A program made the translations under genes and the position numbers. Positions 1 through 7,429 of a DNA stretch of 64,000 nt are shown piece after piece; the first letter of the stretch is position 1; each line of letters begins with the position of its first letter. The stretch spans positions 62,001 to 126,000 of the forward strand of contig CAMMZC010000001.1 of NCBI GenBank assembly GCA_946529215.1, written 5' to 3'. Source of the stretch: an uncultured Clostridia bacterium. GTDB lineage: Bacteria > Bacillota > Clostridia > TANB77 > CAG-508. The notes under the pieces were generated by a model. It had not been told where the DNA came from. It ran no database searches and saw only the letters and a program-made list of their open reading frames with translations.

Positions 1-413
1 ATTAAACTATTAGCAGCGTCTATCTCTATAGACCTTGTGTCAAATTGCCATTCAAATGGATTAGAGCCTTCATCTTTATTTTTTATTCCTGTAATAAATG
101 AATTAATATTTACACCTTTTTCCCCTATTACAATATCATTTCTATGTATGTAGTCAACATGTGAACCTGCTATTCCTTGATTTATTATTGCTATAGGGTT
201 ATATTTTTGAATTGCAATTAGTGTAGCCATACTAGCATTTATAACTCCAACCTGTGTTTGAGATATAATAATTGGATATTCATTTATTCTTCCTATATAA
301 AACTTAAATCCGTTAATATCTTCTTCTTTTTTAATATCAACTAATTTTAAAAGTTCCTCAACTTCCATATCCATTGCACCTTGTATTATAATTGGTTGTT
401 TATTGTTATTCAT
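1..413 (-). CDS. mtnN: 5'-methylthioadenosine/S-adenosylhomocysteine nucleosidase, 3' end cut by window edge
   Basis: The minus-strand frame opens at an ATG ending at 413 with an AGGAG site about 10 bases upstream and runs off the left edge, so about 137 N-terminal residues are visible. Segments such as SQTQVGVINASMAT and INQGIAGSH match the purine-nucleoside phosphorylase fold of MTA/SAH nucleosidases, which release adenine from methylthioadenosine and S-adenosylhomocysteine in the cytoplasm as part of the activated-methyl cycle. The catalytic C-terminal half is outside the window, so the exact substrate class is inferred. A short-chain dehydrogenase lies just upstream in the same direction and could be co-transcribed. 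Confidence 0.75.
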   Translation of the reverse strand, partial: MNNNKQPIIIQGAMDMEVEELLKLVDIKKEEDINGFKFYIGRINEYPIIISQTQVGVINASMATLIAIQKYNPIAIINQGIAGSHVDYIHRNDIVIGEKGVNINSFITGIKNKDEGSNPFEWQFDTRSIEIDAANSL

Positions 414-450
414 TTATTGATATTCTCCTTCTATTTTTAAATTTATTATT

Positions 451-1203
451 CTATCTATTTAGAAGAGATATTCCACCATCAGCTACAATAATTGAACCTG
501 TAAGTATTTCCGTTGTAGCCAAAAAAACATATACGTCAGCAATTTCGTTTGGAGTAATAAATCTTCCAATTGGAGTATTATTTATCCAATTTTCTTTTAA
601 ATCTGCATCAAATTTATCATAGTTTTGCGTATATACAAATCCAGGCATAACAGCATTCACAAAAATATTTGGTGCAAAATTTAGCGCCATTGTCTTTGTT
701 AAATTGTTCAAAGCTGCTTTTGAAGCACTATATCCCATAATCGAAGCACGTCCTGCATAATCTAACCCTCTAATAGAAGATGTATTGATTATCCATCCCT
801 TATCCTCCATAAGCTTCTTTGCTTCTTGACTGCATTTTACTACTGCTGAAACATTTACCTGCATTTCTAAATTAAACTCTTCCATTCTGACACTATTAAT
901 ATCACCACCTGTTTGTAATCCAGCATTATTCACTAAAATATCTAATTTTCCGAATTGTTTCTTTATTTCTGCAAAAAGATTTTCTATTTCACTCTCATAT
1001 CTAAAATCTGCAGAAATATATATAGCTCTTACTCCATATGAAATTGCTTCTTTTTTTACTTGTTCACCAAGATCTGACGTTTTTTTTGTAGAAGTAATTA
1101 TTACATCTGCACCTTCTTTAGCAAACTTCAAGGCAACAGCTTTTCCAATACCTGATGAAGAACCAGTTATAAGAGCGACTTTTCCTTTTAACTTATTTTC
1201 CAT
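451..1203 (-). CDS. Short-chain dehydrogenase/reductase (SDR)
   Basis: A 250-residue classical SDR. The nucleotide-binding TGxxxGIG is at residues 13-20, NNAG at 92-95, serine about 142-143, and the YxxxK pair at Y158/K162. The start chosen is the ATG ending at 1203, because AAAGGA precedes it and the SDR fold begins at once. A longer in-frame reading would run back into the upstream gene. These enzymes reduce or oxidise carbonyl or hydroxyl groups with NAD(P)H; the substrate cannot be told from sequence. It follows a small NTF2-like protein with a 46-base gap, a pairing that suggests one operon handling a small metabolite. Confidence 0.85.
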   Translation of the reverse strand: MENKLKGKVALITGSSSGIGKAVALKFAKEGADVIITSTKKTSDLGEQVKKEAISYGVRAIYISADFRYESEIENLFAEIKKQFGKLDILVNNAGLQTGGDINSVRMEEFNLEMQVNVSAVVKCSQEAKKLMEDKGWIINTSSIRGLDYAGRASIMGYSASKAALNNLTKTMALNFAPNIFVNAVMPGFVYTQNYDKFDADLKENWINNTPIGRFITPNEIADVYVFLATTEILTGSIIVADGGISLLNR

Positions 1204-1249
1204 AATATAATAAAATCCTTTCAAAGTCATATAATTTTGATTAAAAATA

Positions 1250-1615
1250 TTATCTTGTGAATCTCCATTGTTTGAAATATGTACATTTTCCTTCATTATC
1301 TAGTGAAATCTGAAAAATCCCATCAATTTCTTGTTTTGTATTGTCTCTAGTCATTGTTCTTGTCATTTGCCAATTTACAATACAAGTTTCATCATTAAAT
1401 GCAACTATTTCAAATTTATAATCAATATCTTTTTGATTATCAGCTACAACATTCCATAATTTTTTTACTTCTTCAAAATCCTTACATGGTTCATCTATTG
1501 GATTTTCATAATATTTTACATTTTTATTTAATGTTCTTAAAGTCCTTCGCCAGTCTAATTCTTTCCAAGAATCCATAAATTCTTTTGTCCAATTTTCATA
1601 TTTTTCTTTATTCAT
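1250..1615 (-). CDS. NTF2-like/SnoaL-fold small protein
   Basis: A 121-residue protein starting at an ATG with AGGAG nine bases upstream. The pattern of an N-terminal helix (WTKEFMDSWKELDW), a short acidic loop, and strands ending in W-rich segments (NWQMTRTMTR, YFKQWRF) is typical of the cone-shaped NTF2-like superfamily used by isomerases, hydratases and polyketide cyclases. No catalytic residues can be fixed with certainty. It sits directly upstream of the SDR gene at 451-1203 and probably shares its transcript. Family assignment is by pattern, not by close relatedness. Confidence 0.6.
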   Translation of the reverse strand: MNKEKYENWTKEFMDSWKELDWRRTLRTLNKNVKYYENPIDEPCKDFEEVKKLWNVVADNQKDIDYKFEIVAFNDETCIVNWQMTRTMTRDNTKQEIDGIFQISLDNEGKCTYFKQWRFTR

Positions 1616-1914
1616 ATTAATAATTCTCCTCTCTAATAACTTTGATATTTTTCTATCTCATAGTCAAAATTAGTTACATTGATCTATCGTAACTCCACCT
1701 ACATCATTCCAATTAATATCTATTTCTTTAAATACTTTACTTCTAAATTCATTCAATTTTAAACACTCTTGTTTTCTCACATCAAATTCACTTTTTTTTC
1801 TTTCAAATATTATATAAATTTCTAAGACGTCTGTCAATATAATTTTTGGATTTTCTTTACGACAAATATAGATAGATCATACTTTTTTAAAATTCTATAC
1901 AATATTGAATTTTT

Positions 1915-2106
1915 TTAATTCTCATTGATTTTTTCTTGATATTTTAAATTTTGACTAAAAATTGTTTTGAAATCTATTAAATTTTTGACTTTTTCATTTT
2001 CTTTTAATCTTAACAAAGTTGTTTCTTTCGAAAGATATGTAATTTCATTATATAATTTTTGATTTTTATTTTTAGAAAGAATAGCAATTATTTTATTATA
2101 ATTCAT
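1915..2106 (-). CDS. Small hypothetical protein, 63 aa
   Basis: An open frame of 63 residues, rich in Lys, Asn and Leu, with a strong GGAGG only three bases before the ATG, which is closer than usual. It follows the terminator-like hairpin of the non-coding RNA candidate at 2118-2365, so it may be read only by read-through. No recognisable domain. It could be a helical small protein or a chance frame in AT-rich DNA. The stretch 1616-1914 before the next gene contains nothing I can identify. Confidence 0.3.
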   Translation of the reverse strand: MNYNKIIAILSKNKNQKLYNEITYLSKETTLLRLKENEKVKNLIDFKTIFSQNLKYQEKINEN

Positions 2107-2117
2107 AATCCTCCCAT

Positions 2118-2365
2118 AAAAATTTATAGATGGAAAGTATATTGTTCAACTCAACACACTTTCCATCTAAATTACGGTTTTTCTGTTGTGTAGTCAACGG
2201 TTACAGGTCTTTTCTACACCCTGCTTCATCTCTCTACATTGTCTTGCAGCCTAGCCTGCATTCCTTGTTTCCTTTCTAGGTTCTATGGTTGTGTAGTCAA
2301 CCTCTAAGTCTGTTCAACTTAGATTAAACACTACATTATTACAGAGCCGTACCTCACTATCTATT
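2118..2365 (-). ncRNA. Candidate structured non-coding RNA of about 245 nt with own promoter and terminator
   Basis: There is no open frame here, but there is a full transcription unit on the minus strand: TTGAAA and TATTAT promoter boxes with a 17-base spacer at 2372-2400, then about 200 nt of GC-richer sequence, then an 11-bp perfect hairpin (2128-2168) followed by a short T run. The body has the 14-base motif GTTGACTACACAAC twice (2185-2198 and 2288-2301), each able to form a 4-5 bp stem with loop ACTACA, plus a hairpin at about 2304-2325. I cannot assign a family. The raiA RNA of Firmicutes is one candidate of similar size and isolation, but I do not recall its consensus well enough to claim it. 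Confidence 0.6.
2128..2168 (-). terminator. Terminator-like hairpin ending the non-coding RNA
   Basis: Perfect 11-bp stem, AGATGGAAAGT at 2128-2138 pairing with ACTTTCCATCT at 2158-2168, followed on the minus strand by ATAAATTTTTA. The T run is modest. Confidence 0.6.
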
Positions 2366-2371
2366 ATATTT

Positions 2372-2400
2372 ATAATAACATAAATTATTTACTTTTTCAA
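2372..2400 (-). promoter_or_regulatory. Sigma-A-type promoter of the non-coding RNA
   Basis: Minus strand TTGAAA (2395-2400), a 17-base spacer, then TATTAT (2372-2377). Transcription would begin near 2365. Confidence 0.55.
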
Positions 2401-2428
2401 GTATTTTTCCAAAACGATCAAAAAAAGT

Positions 2429-2448
2429 TTTCGACAAAAATCGACAAT
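2429..2448 (-). promoter_or_regulatory. Two Spo0A-box-like sites, 10 bp apart
   Basis: TCGACA on the plus strand at 2431-2436 and again at 2441-2446 gives TGTCGA on the minus strand. The promoter-proximal copy reads TTTTGTCGAAAA, close to the known 0A box TTTGTCGAA. The sites lie upstream of the -35 box of the non-coding RNA. The same 10-bp pair recurs at 54637-54652. Confidence 0.45.
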
Positions 2449-2480
2449 CGGTCGGCTTTTCGCAACTATATCTATATAAA

Positions 2481-2508
2481 AAGCCTTGAATTCATTTCAA
2501 TTCAAGAC
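2481..2508 (-). terminator. Terminator of the alpha/beta hydrolase gene
   Basis: Stem AGTCTTGAATT/AATTCAAGGCT with a six-base loop, followed by TTTTTATA on the minus strand. Confidence 0.7.
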
Positions 2509-2551
2509 TTTAATAGCAATCTTTTTTGCACTTATAAATTCTAATTTATAA

Positions 2552-3103
2552 TTATAAATATTCCAACAATTCATTAAACTTAGTATATCCACTTTCAGAA
2601 TTTAAATGTCCACCATCATCAATTACTATTTGTTTTGTTGCTATTGTATCAGCAAATTCTTTTTCCACTTCATATTTAACATAAGGATCATTTTTTGAGT
2701 AGAAACATATGATTTCTTTTGCTAAACCTTTTACATCTTTTAAGTTATCAAAATACATTGTGTGATTTACTTCGTCATAATCTTCATTTATTCCGAAATA
2801 ATTATTGAATCCACATACAAAAACTAATCTTTTAACTCTTATTTTATGACTTACTAAAAAATGACAAACAAATATAGGAGCAATAGAATGTGCGTATATT
2901 ATTGTATTTTCATTAATTATTCCGCAACTTACATAACTTTCTAATACTTTAGACCAATTATTGTAATTCTGATAACCCACTCCTGTTGGAAAATCAGGAG
3001 TATATACCACATAATTTCTTTTTTCTATTTCGTTTCTTAAATATGGAAACCAATTTACAAATGGACTTCCAAAACTACCATGTATTAATAAATAATTATT
3101 CAT
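2552..3103 (-). CDS. RBBP9/YdeN-type small alpha/beta hydrolase
   Basis: A 183-residue serine hydrolase of the YdeN/RBBP9 group. The N-terminus has the oxyanion-side motif LLIHGSFGSP, the nucleophile elbow is AHSIA (serine near residue 72), the acid is in SKNDPYV and the histidine in DGGHLN, so the triad looks complete. Members act on small esters or amides in the cytoplasm; natural substrates are mostly unknown. A Nudix hydrolase gene ends 21 bases upstream in the same direction, suggesting co-transcription. A clear terminator follows at 2481-2508. No signal peptide. Confidence 0.8.
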   Translation of the reverse strand: MNNYLLIHGSFGSPFVNWFPYLRNEIEKRNYVVYTPDFPTGVGYQNYNNWSKVLESYVSCGIINENTIIYAHSIAPIFVCHFLVSHKIRVKRLVFVCGFNNYFGINEDYDEVNHTMYFDNLKDVKGLAKEIICFYSKNDPYVKYEVEKEFADTIATKQIVIDDGGHLNSESGYTKFNELLEYL

Positions 3104-3124
3104 GTAATAACATCTTCTTTCTTT

Positions 3125-3655
3125 TTAGTTATTTTTTATATAATACTCTAAAATTTTCCTATCTCTTAATACAACAAATCTAGTACTATAAATATCATCA
3201 AACTCAGATGGAATAAGTTTGTCATAGCAATCAGTAATTAACTGTAATGCTTCTCTTGGTTCTAGCCATAATAATATTGCTCCTTCTATTGTTTCTCCTT
3301 TGTCTAGATTTAATTTATGCAAATCTTTTGTAACTTTTGCTATAAATATATTAGATATTTGCTTTAAATTCTGTAAGCTTTTATATTCTTCTACTATGCC
3401 TAATTGACTTATAATGTCAATTTCACAACCCGCTTCTTCTAAAACTTCTCTTTTAAAAGTAGTTTGAGGATCCTCGTTTTCTTCCATTCCACCTCCAACT
3501 AGTTTATACTCTTTTTTATTTGTTTTGTATTGAATCGCTATCTTTCCATCATCTCTCATTACAATTCCTCTAGATGCAATTCTTATTTTACAATCTTTCA
3601 TTTCTACTGGTTCTAATCCAAAATCTTTATCTGTTAATTTAAATAAAATATTCAT
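3125..3655 (-). CDS. Nudix hydrolase
   Basis: A 176-residue protein with a complete Nudix box near residues 54-77 (GGGMEENED ... REVLEEAGCEID), which matches GX5EX7REUXEEXGU. The box binds Mg2+ for cleavage of nucleoside diphosphate-linked compounds. The flanking beta strands are family-like; substrate unknown. Probably co-transcribed with the downstream hydrolase. AGGAGG-type sequence lies just before the start. Further upstream is a decayed copy of the 3' end of the HD-domain gene (3675-3806). Confidence 0.85.
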   Translation of the reverse strand: MNILFKLTDKDFGLEPVEMKDCKIRIASRGIVMRDDGKIAIQYKTNKKEYKLVGGGMEENEDPQTTFKREVLEEAGCEIDIISQLGIVEEYKSLQNLKQISNIFIAKVTKDLHKLNLDKGETIEGAILLWLEPREALQLITDCYDKLIPSEFDDIYSTRFVVLRDRKILEYYIKNN

Positions 3656-3674
3656 CTTCTATCCTCCTATATAT

Positions 3675-3806
3675 ATTGTTAGATTTATACATGTATTTGT
3701 AAGTTTTTTTCTAGCTTCATTAATTGATTTTTGAAAAAAACTGATAATATTTTTCTAATTCTTCTTTTACTAAGGTCAAAGAAATTGTATTATGTTTTTC
3801 ATTTAC
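3675..3806 (-). pseudogene. Decayed duplicate of the 3' end of the HD-domain gene
   Basis: These 132 bases align along their length with 4127-4258, which is the last part of the HD-domain gene plus its 3' flank. They share, for example, GCTTCATTAATTG and AACTGATAATAT on the plus strand. The copy has lost its stop codon position and reading frame. The 95-residue gene at 3816-4103 lies between the two copies, so the repeat flanks it. Duplication followed by decay is the simplest reading. Confidence 0.7.
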
Positions 3807-3815
3807 AATAAAACC

Positions 3816-4103
3816 TTATCTTTCTCCACTATCTTTTCCTTCTTCTCTACTATCTACATATATTTCATCATCAACCAAATCTTCTGGGAAACAGTCTTCA
3901 GTCAACATCTTTAGCCCTGGATTCTTTTCAAATATTGGATTAGTTTTTTTTACATATTTTACACCTTCCTCACGGTCTTCTGGAAATACATCTGGGTCTA
4001 ACATTCTACGTTCAACATCTGTAAGTGGTCGTGGTCTCTCATTTTCTGATTTTTTTCCAAAAATTCTATTTATTACACTTTTTATCAAACTTTTTTTATT
4101 CAT
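3816..4103 (-). CDS. Hypothetical acidic protein, 95 aa
   Basis: Starts at the ATG ending at 4103, with GGAGG eight bases before it; a GTG three codons upstream overlaps the binding site and is rejected. The N-terminus is basic (NKKSLIKSVINRIFGKK) and the rest is acidic, with two related segments, LDPDVFPEDREEG and TEDCFPEDLVDDE, suggesting an internal repeat. No known domain and no membrane segment. It is bracketed by the 132-base duplication at 3675-3806 and 4127-4258, so it may have been inserted between the two halves of a duplication. Confidence 0.55.
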   Translation of the reverse strand: MNKKSLIKSVINRIFGKKSENERPRPLTDVERRMLDPDVFPEDREEGVKYVKKTNPIFEKNPGLKMLTEDCFPEDLVDDEIYVDSREEGKDSGER

Positions 4104-4156
4104 ACATTTCACCTCCGTATTGTTAGATTGTTAGATTTTTACATGTATTTATAAGT

Positions 4157-4732
4157 TTATTTTTTAGCTTCATTAATTGCTTTTTGAAAAAACTGATAAT
4201 ATGGTTCTAATTCTTCTTTTACTAAAGGTAAAGAAATTGTATTATGCTTTTCTTTTAATTTGAAATTCAATTGCTCAAGTTCTTTATTGAAATCATGAAA
4301 TTTACGACCTAGCATAGATGCATAGAAAAGGACTCCTTTTGGGCTTACAAATCTGTAGCAATCTGCATTTGCAACTATTTCTGCCTCTATACTATAGTAT
4401 TTTTCTACTCCATGATGCTCTTCAACACATCTAATAATATTTTCTTTATCTTTCTCGGTTAAGCATTCAACATCTTTAAGCAATTCTTTTGTTGCATCTA
4501 CTGACATTAAAACATGTTGTTTACCTATTCCCAAATGTGCCGCTTCTGGAAGCTTAGAATCCATCATCGATAAAGCGACTTTTACAATATTCTCATCAGC
4601 CCCATATTCTTTTGCTAGTTTAATTCCAGCATCCCAAGAAATATCATCAAGAAATTCCATGTCTGGATTATATTTTCTGATTTCTCCTCTATTAAAATTG
4701 TATGCTTTTTCTATTAGTTCTTCAATGTTCAC
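4157..4732 (-). CDS. HD-domain protein (putative metal-dependent phosphohydrolase)
   Basis: A 191-residue helical protein with traits of the HD superfamily: a central KQHVLMSVDATKELL helix, HHG in IIRCVEEHHGVEKYY, and the aspartate-containing IVANADCYRF. The first HD pair is not obvious, so the fold is more certain than the catalysis. HD proteins of this size often act on nucleotides or remove damaged ones. The 3' end and flank are duplicated at 3675-3806. A terminator-like hairpin lies upstream at 4849-4898, marking the end of the LysR unit, so this gene should have its own promoter. Confidence 0.6.
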   Translation of the reverse strand: MNIEELIEKAYNFNRGEIRKYNPDMEFLDDISWDAGIKLAKEYGADENIVKVALSMMDSKLPEAAHLGIGKQHVLMSVDATKELLKDVECLTEKDKENIIRCVEEHHGVEKYYSIEAEIVANADCYRFVSPKGVLFYASMLGRKFHDFNKELEQLNFKLKEKHNTISLPLVKEELEPYYQFFQKAINEAKK

Positions 4733-4848
4733 AAAAATTTTCCTCCTCTTTAGGGGTACCTTTTAAAAATATCCCATATTTTTTCCTATTATATCATACT
4801 TTCACTCATTTGTCATATATTTTATACTATTTTTATAAATGCAAAAAG

Positions 4849-4898
4849 AAGTAACCCCAAAATACTAATCCTATTGCTCTAATATTTTGGGATTACTT
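4849..4898 (-). terminator. Terminator after the LysR gene
   Basis: A 16-base stem, AAGTAACCCCAAAATA against TATTTTGGGATTACTT with one mismatch, followed on the minus strand by CTTTTTGC. Confidence 0.65.
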
Positions 4899-4981
4899 CA
4901 TTATAATCTTCTTTTTTATACTTTTTTTACTTTAGACATATTATCATTTTTTTATATTATTTAGTAATCCTTTTTCCCATT

Positions 4982-5872
4982 TTATATTTTGTTATTGATA
5001 CATTCGACTTTTATACACTCAATAAAATTATTTAACTGCTCAAATTTATTGTTTTTATTATAATATATTCCAAATTCAGTAGGTTCAATTTGAAATGATG
5101 TTTTTACAATTTCTAATTTGTTTTCATCTAATTCTTCTTGAACAAATTCTTTTGTTAAAAATCCTATTGCATCTTCTTGCTTTAGTATTTCTATTACTGC
5201 ATTTGATGATAATGATCTTATATTTTTATTGTTCGATAAATCATCCAAATTCAATACTTGTTTTAAAACACGTATGCTCACTGGATTTCCAACAATAGAA
5301 TTGATATATATTTTTTCATTTTTTAGTTCTTCTTTATCAAATACTTTTCTTGAAAACTTTGAATTATTTTTTGTAACAAAAACACTATGTAAAAAACCTA
5401 AACTAATAAACTTTAAATTGCTATAATTTTTATCATCAATTCTTTTAGTTAATACCACATCTAGTTGTTTTTCATCTAGTTTTTGTAACATTTCTTCTAT
5501 TTCGTACTTTCTTATATCTACTTTTGCATTTGGGTAACTATTATAATATTTAGATATTCCTTTTGAAAATATCTTTGAAAGAATAGTAGTTCTTGCTCCA
5601 ACTCTAATTGTTCTATTTTCTCTAAATTCATTTTCCACTTCGCTTATTAATTTAATTGCATCTTTAATTTTAAAATATAACTCATTTCCTTCTATAGTAA
5701 GTTTCATTCCTGAATTGTTTCTTTCAAATAGCCTTATATTTAATTGAGCCTCTAGATTCTTAATTTGTTTTGTTATAGCAGGTTGAGAAACGCATAAGAT
5801 TTCGCTTGCCCTTGTTATATTTCCTTCATTTGCAACAATTACAAATATTCGATATAATTCTAGATTAATCAT
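4982..5872 (-). CDS. LysR-family transcriptional regulator
   Basis: A 296-residue LysR protein. Residues 1-60 form the winged helix (FVIVANEGNITRASEIL, then SQPAITKQIKNLEAQL), followed by the linker helix and a periplasmic-binding-like effector domain. The ATG is preceded by GGAAGGA. Members bind DNA as tetramers and respond to a small ligand. Unlike many LysR genes it is not divergent from a target; its upstream neighbour runs the same way. Ligand and regulon cannot be told. It is the only clear dedicated DNA-binding regulator in the window. Confidence 0.88.
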   Translation of the reverse strand: MINLELYRIFVIVANEGNITRASEILCVSQPAITKQIKNLEAQLNIRLFERNNSGMKLTIEGNELYFKIKDAIKLISEVENEFRENRTIRVGARTTILSKIFSKGISKYYNSYPNAKVDIRKYEIEEMLQKLDEKQLDVVLTKRIDDKNYSNLKFISLGFLHSVFVTKNNSKFSRKVFDKEELKNEKIYINSIVGNPVSIRVLKQVLNLDDLSNNKNIRSLSSNAVIEILKQEDAIGFLTKEFVQEELDENKLEIVKTSFQIEPTEFGIYYNKNNKFEQLNNFIECIKVECINNKI

Positions 5873-5977
5873 ATAAAAAACATTCCTTCCTTGTTTCTTT
5901 TTTACAACTAATATTTATTTTCTCTTACATAATCTTTAATTACTGTCATATTTTTCATTTAATATTTTATATAATTA

Positions 5978-6517
5978 TTAATAGTTATTATAAACCTTGA
6001 TGTCTTCAGAATTATGATAAAATGAATTTATTTCTTCTTTGGATTTTTCTTTTTCATTCTTTATCATCCATAGTGCCCTACAAATTGAATTATGTGTAAC
6101 TATTAAAACCGTTTTATTTTCATATTTTTTTCTTATTTCTTTTATAAATTCATTTGTTCTATTTACTAATGCAAGTAAAGTTTCTGCATTGTCCCTTGTT
6201 CTTAATTTTTTCATACTATTCCATTCTGTTTTATTTACAAGATTTCTATCTTTTAACAATAAATCGCCTGAATCCCTTTCTGTAATTCTTTCATCTTTAA
6301 TTATTGATATGTTTTTATAGTTTATTATTTTAGCAGTTTCAACTGCCCTGTTTACAGGTGAAGTAATTATAACATCATAATTCATTTGTTCGAGTTTTTT
6401 TCTTAATTCTTTTGCTTGCATAATACCTCTTTCTGTCAAACTTTCTTCAGATCTTCCTCCAACAATATAGTTCACATTAGATGGTGCTTCTGTATTTCTT
6501 ATTACTATTAGATTCAT
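5978..6517 (-). CDS. Histidine-phosphatase-fold protein lacking the first catalytic histidine
   Basis: A 179-residue member of the phosphoglycerate mutase/histidine phosphatase superfamily. The usual RHG motif at the start (LIVIRNTEAPS here, residues 3-13) has Asn where the phosphorylated His should be. The other landmarks are present: LTERGIMQAKELRKKL, TSPVNRAVETAKII and the second histidine in VLIVTHNSICRALW. The family transfers phosphate through the first His, so this protein is probably not a normal phosphatase, although a pseudoenzyme or binding role is possible. The Asn codon AAT is plain in the DNA. It lies upstream of LysR, 105 bases away. Confidence 0.75.
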   Translation of the reverse strand: MNLIVIRNTEAPSNVNYIVGGRSEESLTERGIMQAKELRKKLEQMNYDVIITSPVNRAVETAKIINYKNISIIKDERITERDSGDLLLKDRNLVNKTEWNSMKKLRTRDNAETLLALVNRTNEFIKEIRKKYENKTVLIVTHNSICRALWMIKNEKEKSKEEINSFYHNSEDIKVYNNY

Positions 6518-6626
6518 AAATATCCTCTCCTTTCATAACTTATTATATACCTCCTATTGACAGCTGTAAAATACATATTTTTCATGTTTATATAACTCAA
6601 AGTTATGATAATTTTAAAATATTTAC

Positions 6627-7427
6627 TTAGATAACTACTTCTTCCATATCATCAGGAACTATAACATTTCCTGTATAATTACACATCTTGGCTTCATTAA
6701 TATATTTTTCTTTTCTGCTATCTTCATAATCATCAATTGTATGATATAAAATTAAGTTTTTTATATTAAAATCTTTCAAACTCTCACAAGTTGATTTTAC
6801 TGTTGAATGATGTTTTTCATATGGCTTATAGATATCGGCATCTTTGTCTAAGCAGAAAGCTTCATGCATTACATAATCCTTATTTTTTAAAATGTCATAA
6901 TTTTTCTTATTACAAGTTGCATCTCCTAAAAATACTAAAGATTTGCCATCAATTTTAGTTTCAAAACAAGTTAAATTATTTCCCTCATCAAAGCTATCAA
7001 AGAAAGAAAAGTCTAATCCTATAATATTTAGTTTGTCTCCCGGTTTTACAATGATAAAATTAATATTTTTCTCTAACTTTTCATGAAGGCTTTTTGCTAT
7101 TGTATAATGATAAATACTTTTTATAGCGTCACATACAAATTGATTACAATATATATTTAATTTTCCTTTATATATTTTTCCAAACATCCTACTCATTCTT
7201 TTTAATAGCCAAATCAATCCCAAAATATGATCAGTATGTGCATGACTAATAAATATATCATGTATTTCTGTAAGTTCAATGTTTTTGTCTTGTAATCTAT
7301 AATAAATTTTTTGACCACCACCAGCATCAATTAAAAAATTCTTCTTATTATGATTTATTACAAAACATGTATTATAAAAAAAATCATTAAATCCACAACC
7401 TGTGCCTAACATTATTAGTTTACTCAT
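6627..7427 (-). CDS. Metallo-beta-lactamase-fold hydrolase (RNase Z-like group)
   Basis: A 266-residue MBL-fold protein. The zinc-binding HxHxDH is present as SHAHTDH (near residues 60-66), with later ligands in LVFLGDATCN and the C-terminal LILYHTIDD. The layout resembles the ElaC/RNase Z branch, but it lacks clear exosite features, so a tRNA-processing role is not claimed. Its ATG is two bases from the stop of the upstream SDR gene, and its GAGGAT ribosome site lies inside that gene, which indicates translational coupling. Confidence 0.8.
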   Translation of the reverse strand: MSKLIMLGTGCGFNDFFYNTCFVINHNKKNFLIDAGGGQKIYYRLQDKNIELTEIHDIFISHAHTDHILGLIWLLKRMSRMFGKIYKGKLNIYCNQFVCDAIKSIYHYTIAKSLHEKLEKNINFIIVKPGDKLNIIGLDFSFFDSFDEGNNLTCFETKIDGKSLVFLGDATCNKKNYDILKNKDYVMHEAFCLDKDADIYKPYEKHHSTVKSTCESLKDFNIKNLILYHTIDDYEDSRKEKYINEAKMCNYTGNVIVPDDMEEVVI

Positions 7428-7429
7428 AA

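Noticed and set aside
451..1296. Longer SDR start at 1296
   Set aside because: The extension overlaps the upstream NTF2-like gene and lacks a ribosome site; the 1203 start has AAAGGA and begins the SDR fold.
1616..1914. Gene or RNA in the gap between the NTF2-like and 63-residue genes
   Set aside because: No frame with a start and ribosome site and no stable hairpin with a T run.
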